Assembly (NCBI GenBank): GCA_020027415.1
Contig: JAHRAW010000125.1
Span: 1-7,705 of the forward strand
Direction of reading: 5' to 3'
DNA: 7,705 bases
From: Gammaproteobacteria bacterium
GTDB taxonomy: Bacteria > Pseudomonadota > Gammaproteobacteria > Arenicellales > Poriferihabitantaceae
A program made the position numbers and the translations under genes. Below the pieces are notes generated by a model. The model was not told where the DNA came from. It saw only the letters and a program-made list of their open reading frames with translations, and searched no databases. The number at the start of each line of letters is the position of its first letter. The first letter of the stretch is position 1. Positions 4,405 to 7,705 of this stretch are shown piece after piece.

Positions 4405-5733
4405 ATGGCGCAAAAACTCCAATCGGTGCGCGGCATGAACGACTTGTTGCCGTCGCAGATTGCCCGTTGGCATCGGGTGGAAGCGGTGCTGCGGGCAGTC
4501 GGCTGGGCGTATGGCTATCAGGAAATTCGCACGCCGATGGTGGAGCAAGCCGAATTGTTCACCCAATCCATCGGCGACCAGACCGACATTGTGCAGAAGG
4601 AAATGTATATTTTTGCCGACCGCGAGCGGCAACAGTTAGCGTTGCGTCCGGAAGCGACCGCCAGCGTGGTGCGCGCCTGCAATCAGCATGGTTTGTTGCA
4701 CAACGCGCAACAGCGGTTATGGTATCTGGGTCCGATGTTTCGGCGCGAGCGACCGCAACAAGGGCGCTATCGTCAGTTTCACCAGTTCGGCGTGGAAGCG
4801 TTCGGTTGGGCGGAGCCGGATATGGACGCCGAAGTGCTGCGCCTCAGCGCGCGTATCTGGCGACGCTTGCAAGTGCGCGATGTGCATTTACAAATCAACA
4901 CGCTCGGCTCGCCGCAAAACCAGCAAGCCTATCGCCAAGCGTTGCAAGATTATTTCGGCAAACATCGCCAGCAACTGGACGCCGACAGCGTGCGCAGATT
5001 GGATACCAACCCGCTGCGCATCTTAGACAGCAAAGTTGCCGACACCATGGCATTGGTGGCGGATGCGCCGGATTTGCGTTTGTTTTTAGATGATGAAATT
5101 CGCCGCCGCTTTGAAAGATTGTGCGAATTGTTGCACCAAGCCGAGTTGCCGTTCACGGTCAATCCGCGTTTGGTGCGCGGCTTGGATTATTACACCGGCA
5201 CCGTGTTTGAGTGGGTGACCGAACAACTCGGCGCGCAGAATGCAGTGTGCGCCGGCGGGCGGTATGATCGGTTAGTGGAGAATCGCGGCGGGCACGTTTG
5301 CCCGGCGGTGGGTTTTGCGCTAGGGCTTGAACGCATGGTGGAACTGCTGCGCGCGCAAGAGGAGTCGGATGACAACGCCGCAAATGTTACGAATTCCGCG
5401 CCGGCGGATATTTATGTGCTGTCGGTAACGGAGAATAAAAGTGTAACAACGGAGGCAACGGCGAGCGTGGCAACGGTGTCGGAAATGTTGCGCGATGCCG
5501 ATGCCGACTATAAAATCATTGCCCATTACGGCGGTGGCAAACTGAACAAACAGATGAAACGAGCCGCGGCGAGTGGCGCGCGTTTTGCGGTCATTACCAA
5601 TGCCGATGCCCACGCCGCCAACCCGGTGCAAGTAAAAAAGTTACACGCCGCCGATGCGCAACAGCCAATGCATACAATCAACTTGAATGCGTTGGCGGCT
5701 TGGCTTAAAGACAACTTTTCATTTTCAAAATAA
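4405..5733 (+). CDS. hisS: Histidyl-tRNA synthetase
   Basis: HisS charges tRNA(His) with histidine in the cytoplasm as a homodimeric class II synthetase. The 442-residue protein is close to full family length. It shows the opening VRGMNDLLP (8-16), motif 1 around EIRTPMVEQAELF (40-52), LRPEAT (80-85), motif 2 FRRERPQQGRYRQFHQFG (112-129), the histidine-specific block RGLDYYTGTVFE from residue 258, motif 3 GFALGLER (303-310), and the C-terminal anticodon-binding domain with YGGGKLNKQMKRA. Catalytic arginines and glycines are present. ATG 4405 gives the standard MAQKLQSVRG start and lies 23 bp after the RodZ-like gene. No Shine-Dalgarno is visible, so coupling to the upstream gene is possible. 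ispG, which usually lies just before hisS in this cluster, is missing. A short Thr/Ala-rich insertion (TTEATASVATV) in the anticodon domain is unremarkable. Confidence 0.97.
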   Translation: MAQKLQSVRGMNDLLPSQIARWHRVEAVLRAVGWAYGYQEIRTPMVEQAELFTQSIGDQTDIVQKEMYIFADRERQQLALRPEATASVVRACNQHGLLHNAQQRLWYLGPMFRRERPQQGRYRQFHQFGVEAFGWAEPDMDAEVLRLSARIWRRLQVRDVHLQINTLGSPQNQQAYRQALQDYFGKHRQQLDADSVRRLDTNPLRILDSKVADTMALVADAPDLRLFLDDEIRRRFERLCELLHQAELPFTVNPRLVRGLDYYTGTVFEWVTEQLGAQNAVCAGGRYDRLVENRGGHVCPAVGFALGLERMVELLRAQEESDDNAANVTNSAPADIYVLSVTENKSVTTEATASVATVSEMLRDADADYKIIAHYGGGKLNKQMKRAAASGARFAVITNADAHAANPVQVKKLHAADAQQPMHTINLNALAAWLKDNFSFSK

Positions 5734-5741
5734 TCTTTAAT

Positions 5742-5746
5742 GGAGG
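5742..5746 (+). promoter_or_regulatory. Ribosome binding site that sets the yfgM start
   Basis: GGAGG at 5742-5746 is the strongest Shine-Dalgarno in the window. It lies 9 bases before GTG 5756 but only 3 before the in-frame TTG 5750, so GTG 5756 is preferred. An out-of-frame ATG at 5740 opens only seven codons. Confidence 0.7.
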
Positions 5747-5755
5747 ACTTTGATA

Positions 5756-6496
5756 GTGGCTGACGAAAACATCCCTCAACCCCAACCCCAGACTCAACCT
5801 CAGTTCGCGGAAAATGCGGAACTGGAACGAGCGAAGGCGTGGTGGAAAAAAAACGGACGCGCGATTGTGGTTGGGGTCGGGCTTGGTCTGGGGTCGGTTG
5901 CCGGCTATAACTATTGGCAGAGTTATCAGCAAACCCAAGCCGAAAACGCCTCGCTGTTGTTTGGCAAATTGCAAGATGCAGTCGCCGCCGCCGCGATAGA
6001 CGCGGAAACCAAAACTGAGCCCAGCAACGATACCGACACCGAAAATCAAAACCATCTCGCCGACCCAATCGCCGCGCCAATCCGAACCCTTGCTGAGGAT
6101 TTAATGTCCGACTACCGCACCACTCCCTACGCCACCAACGCGGCGTTGTTGTTGGCAAAAGCGGCGGTGGAAAGCGACGCGTTGGCGCAAGCTGCGCAAG
6201 CCCTGCAGTGGATACTGGACAATTCCGATGACAACGGCATGCAACACATCGCGCGGTTGCGGCTGGCGTCGGTATTGTTGGCGCAAGAGCAATCGCAAGC
6301 GGCGTTGGCGTTGTTGACGGTGGAGGATCAGGGCGGTTTCAGCGCGCGCTACCACGAACTAACCGGCGATGCGCATTTGCAAGCCGGCGATATAGACAGC
6401 GCGCGCAGCGCCTATCAACGCGGTTTGGATCGGCTGCCGCCGACCTCGGATGAGCACGCCTTGCTCAAATTAAAACGAGACAACTTAGGAAGTTAA
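5756..6496 (+). CDS. yfgM: YfgM-like membrane-anchored tetratricopeptide protein
   Basis: E. coli YfgM is an inner-membrane protein with a periplasmic TPR-like domain that associates with the SecYEG translocon and the chaperone PpiD, and affects the Rcs stress response. This 246-residue homologue has a cytoplasmic Gln/Pro-rich N-terminus (residues 6-16), a basic WWKKNGR patch, a membrane segment at about 35-54 (GVGLGLGSVAGYNYW), and a helical-repeat region from about 105 to the end. Recognisable family blocks are YATNAALLLAKAAVESD, HIARLRLASVLL and GDAHLQAGDIDSARSAYQRGL. It exceeds E. coli YfgM (about 206) because of an acidic Asp/Thr/Glu/Asn-rich insert just after the membrane-proximal helix (about 82-104). 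Its place between hisS and bamB, the canonical order, supports the call more than sequence alone. It starts 22 bp after hisS and ends 1 bp before bamB. Confidence 0.88.
   Translation: MADENIPQPQPQTQPQFAENAELERAKAWWKKNGRAIVVGVGLGLGSVAGYNYWQSYQQTQAENASLLFGKLQDAVAAAAIDAETKTEPSNDTDTENQNHLADPIAAPIRTLAEDLMSDYRTTPYATNAALLLAKAAVESDALAQAAQALQWILDNSDDNGMQHIARLRLASVLLAQEQSQAALALLTVEDQGGFSARYHELTGDAHLQAGDIDSARSAYQRGLDRLPPTSDEHALLKLKRDNLGS
6487..6492 (+). promoter_or_regulatory. bamB ribosome binding site within the yfgM 3' end
   Basis: AGGAAG at 6487-6492 lies 5 bases before ATG 6498, and the yfgM stop TAA (6494-6496) sits between them. This arrangement favours translational coupling and supports 6498 over the later in-frame ATG at 6546. 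Confidence 0.6.
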
Positions 6497-6497
6497 C

Positions 6498-7705
6498 ATG
6501 AAGTGGTTATTAATTCCGTGCATTAAAATTGAGATTGCGCTTGCGATGAAGTATGCGCTTGCGCTTAAGGCTACGTTTGCGCTTGGACTTGCGTTGCTAC
6601 TGACCGCCTGCGGTGGCAGCGACCAACAAAGCGTATGGGGAACTTATCAAGAGCCGATCGCGCCGCAAGTTTTGCCGGCAGCCGCCGGCACAGCGGAAAT
6701 TAATGTGTTGTGGCGCAAAAACATCGGCGCCGGCGCCGAACAGGGCTATGCGATATTAACGCCGAGTTATAGCCACGACCGCGCCGGTATGTATGCCGCC
6801 AGCCGCAGCGGCAACGTGTTCAAAATTGATGCGCAGACCGGCGCCACGCTCTGGCAGCGCAATCTCAACGCCACCATTTTCTCCGCCGTCGGCGCCGATG
6901 CTGCCATCGCCGTGGTGGCGTTGGACGACGGCAAGGTGGTGGCGTTAAACGCCGATACTGGTGACATTGTCTGGCAAACGCCGCTTAATCGGCAAATTTC
7001 GGCAATCCCGGTGGTGGGCGCCGGGCGGGTGGTGGTGCGCACTGCTGGCGGGTTAGTGCTGGGCTTGCACGCCGCCACCGGTGAAATCGTGTGGTCAATT
7101 AAGCGCACCGTGCCGAGGCTCAGCATTCACGGCGATTCCGCCCCAGCCATCAGTGATGATGTGGTGTTTGTCGGCTTGGCGAACGGCAAGTTGCTCACCA
7201 TGAATGTCATTAGCGGGCGCGAATACTGGGAACGGGAAATATCGTTGGCAAGGGGTCGCAACGAACTGGAACGCCTGACCGATGCCGACACCTCGCCGTT
7301 AGTCACCGCCGACACGGTTTACAGCGCCGCCTATCAAGGCAATGTAACCGCGTTGCAGTTGCCGGATGCGGCGGTCAAATGGCGCGCAAAAGTTTCCTCG
7401 CGCCTGCCCATGTCGCTCGGCGGCGGCAAGTTATTCGTCACCAACGAACTCGGCGGCGTAGTCGCCATGGACGCCGCCAGTGGCGCGATACTTTGGACCC
7501 AAGAAGCATTTCACGGGCGCGGCATGAGCAGACCATTGGCAATCGGTTCACGCGTCATCGTGGGTGACGCCGATGGCAACATATATGCGTTGGACATCAA
7601 CGATGGCACGCTGTTGGAAGCGAAAAAAGTAACGGGCGGCACAGTGCTTGCGGTGGTCGCCGGGCAGCGGCAATTCACCGTGTTTTCGTCACAGGGAGAT
7701 TTGGT
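6498..7705 (+). CDS. bamB: Outer-membrane assembly lipoprotein BamB (3' end cut off by the window)
   Basis: BamB is a periplasmic-facing outer-membrane lipoprotein of the BAM complex, an eight-bladed propeller that binds BamA and aids insertion of beta-barrel proteins. The frame is open through 402 codons with no stop before the edge. The lipobox is LLTAC with lipidated C38, followed by GGS. Propeller blades show as recurring D/N-x-x-x-G-x-x-x-W strings: VFKIDAQTGATLW (from residue 107), VVALNADTGDIVW, VLGLHAATGEIVW, NVISGREYW, VVAMDAASGAILW and IYALDINDGTLL (from 362). The final FTVFSSQGDL matches the last blade, so only a few codons are missing. ATG 6498 has a good ribosome binding site but gives an unusually long 37-residue signal peptide. 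ATG 6546 would give a typical 21-residue one beginning MKYALALK. yfgM-bamB is the expected order; der often follows. Confidence 0.93.
   Translation, partial: MKWLLIPCIKIEIALAMKYALALKATFALGLALLLTACGGSDQQSVWGTYQEPIAPQVLPAAAGTAEINVLWRKNIGAGAEQGYAILTPSYSHDRAGMYAASRSGNVFKIDAQTGATLWQRNLNATIFSAVGADAAIAVVALDDGKVVALNADTGDIVWQTPLNRQISAIPVVGAGRVVVRTAGGLVLGLHAATGEIVWSIKRTVPRLSIHGDSAPAISDDVVFVGLANGKLLTMNVISGREYWEREISLARGRNELERLTDADTSPLVTADTVYSAAYQGNVTALQLPDAAVKWRAKVSSRLPMSLGGGKLFVTNELGGVVAMDAASGAILWTQEAFHGRGMSRPLAIGSRVIVGDADGNIYALDINDGTLLEAKKVTGGTVLAVVAGQRQFTVFSSQGDL
6537..6584 (+). repeat. GCGCTTGCG repeats in the BamB signal-peptide region
   Basis: GCGCTTGCG occurs at 6537-6545 and 6555-6563, with partial copies GCGCTT at 6561-6566 and 6579-6584. 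It encodes repeated Ala-Leu-Ala stretches on either side of the internal ATG 6546. The pattern suggests that the leader grew by local duplication, which would explain its unusual length. Confidence 0.6.

Noticed and set aside
4299..5093. 264-codon open frame overlapping hisS in another forward frame
   Set aside because: hisS is unmistakable in its own frame, and the overlapping product is Arg/Ala/Ser-rich with no recognisable domain, as expected for a shadow in GC-rich coding DNA.
5846..5853. A8 tract in yfgM forming an in-frame A-AAA-AAC slippery heptamer
   Set aside because: A -1 shift here meets TAA after about 18 codons, no stimulatory structure is evident, and AAC-ended heptamers are weak in bacteria. 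It is more likely just a Lys-Lys-Asn stretch.
5526..6158. 210-codon reverse-strand open frame across the hisS-yfgM junction
   Set aside because: It runs antisense to two well-supported genes and crosses their boundary, with an Arg-rich composition typical of shadow frames.
1..7705. Mobile element, phage, CRISPR, toxin-antitoxin or defence system
   Set aside because: Almost all of the window is accounted for by recognised housekeeping genes on one strand. I found no transposase, integrase, terminal inverted repeats, spacer-repeat array or RNA gene.

Overview
This window is a same-strand run of housekeeping genes from a member of the Pseudomonadota, most likely an uncultured gammaproteobacterium, with a betaproteobacterium as the alternative. 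The inference rests on gene order. The run ndk, rlmN, rodZ-like, hisS, yfgM-like, bamB is the conserved gamma/beta cluster in which pilF normally sits between rlmN and rodZ, and ispG between rodZ and hisS. Base composition is moderately GC-rich and coding is dense. I see no mobile element, CRISPR array, tRNA or rRNA gene, phage gene or defence system, and no gap between genes exceeds about 160 bases.

Layout. Bases 3-86 may be the last codons of an upstream gene, with a photolyase-like WREFY motif. A hairpin (92-119) precedes mtaB (149-1633), a radical-SAM tRNA methylthiotransferase. The mtaB-ndk gap (1634-1791) is the most structured non-coding stretch: a TATAAT box, a long imperfect stem-loop, three tandem 11-bp repeats, and a small dyad over the ndk ribosome binding site. 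Then follow ndk (1792-2238), rlmN (2317-3585), a short RodZ-like membrane protein without its N-terminal HTH domain (3644-4381), hisS (4405-5733), a YfgM-like membrane-anchored repeat protein (5756-6496) and bamB (6498 to the window edge, lacking only its last few codons).

How the genes work together. mtaB, rlmN and hisS serve translation (tRNA and rRNA modification, tRNA charging). ndk balances nucleoside triphosphates. The RodZ-like protein belongs to cell-shape and envelope functions, and YfgM and BamB to protein traffic and outer-membrane assembly. Gaps shrink from ndk to bamB (78, 58, 23, 22 and 1 bp), which suggests one transcription unit.

What stands out. First, the conserved cluster has lost pilF, the RodZ HTH region and ispG, while its remaining order is intact. 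Second, short tandem repeats of 6, 8, 11, 12, 15 and 18 bp recur in linkers, gene edges and leaders, as if replication slippage were tolerated and fixed. Third, the ndk leader has an unusual architecture. None of these amounts to a demonstrated new system; the ndk leader and the remodelled RodZ locus deserve the closest look.
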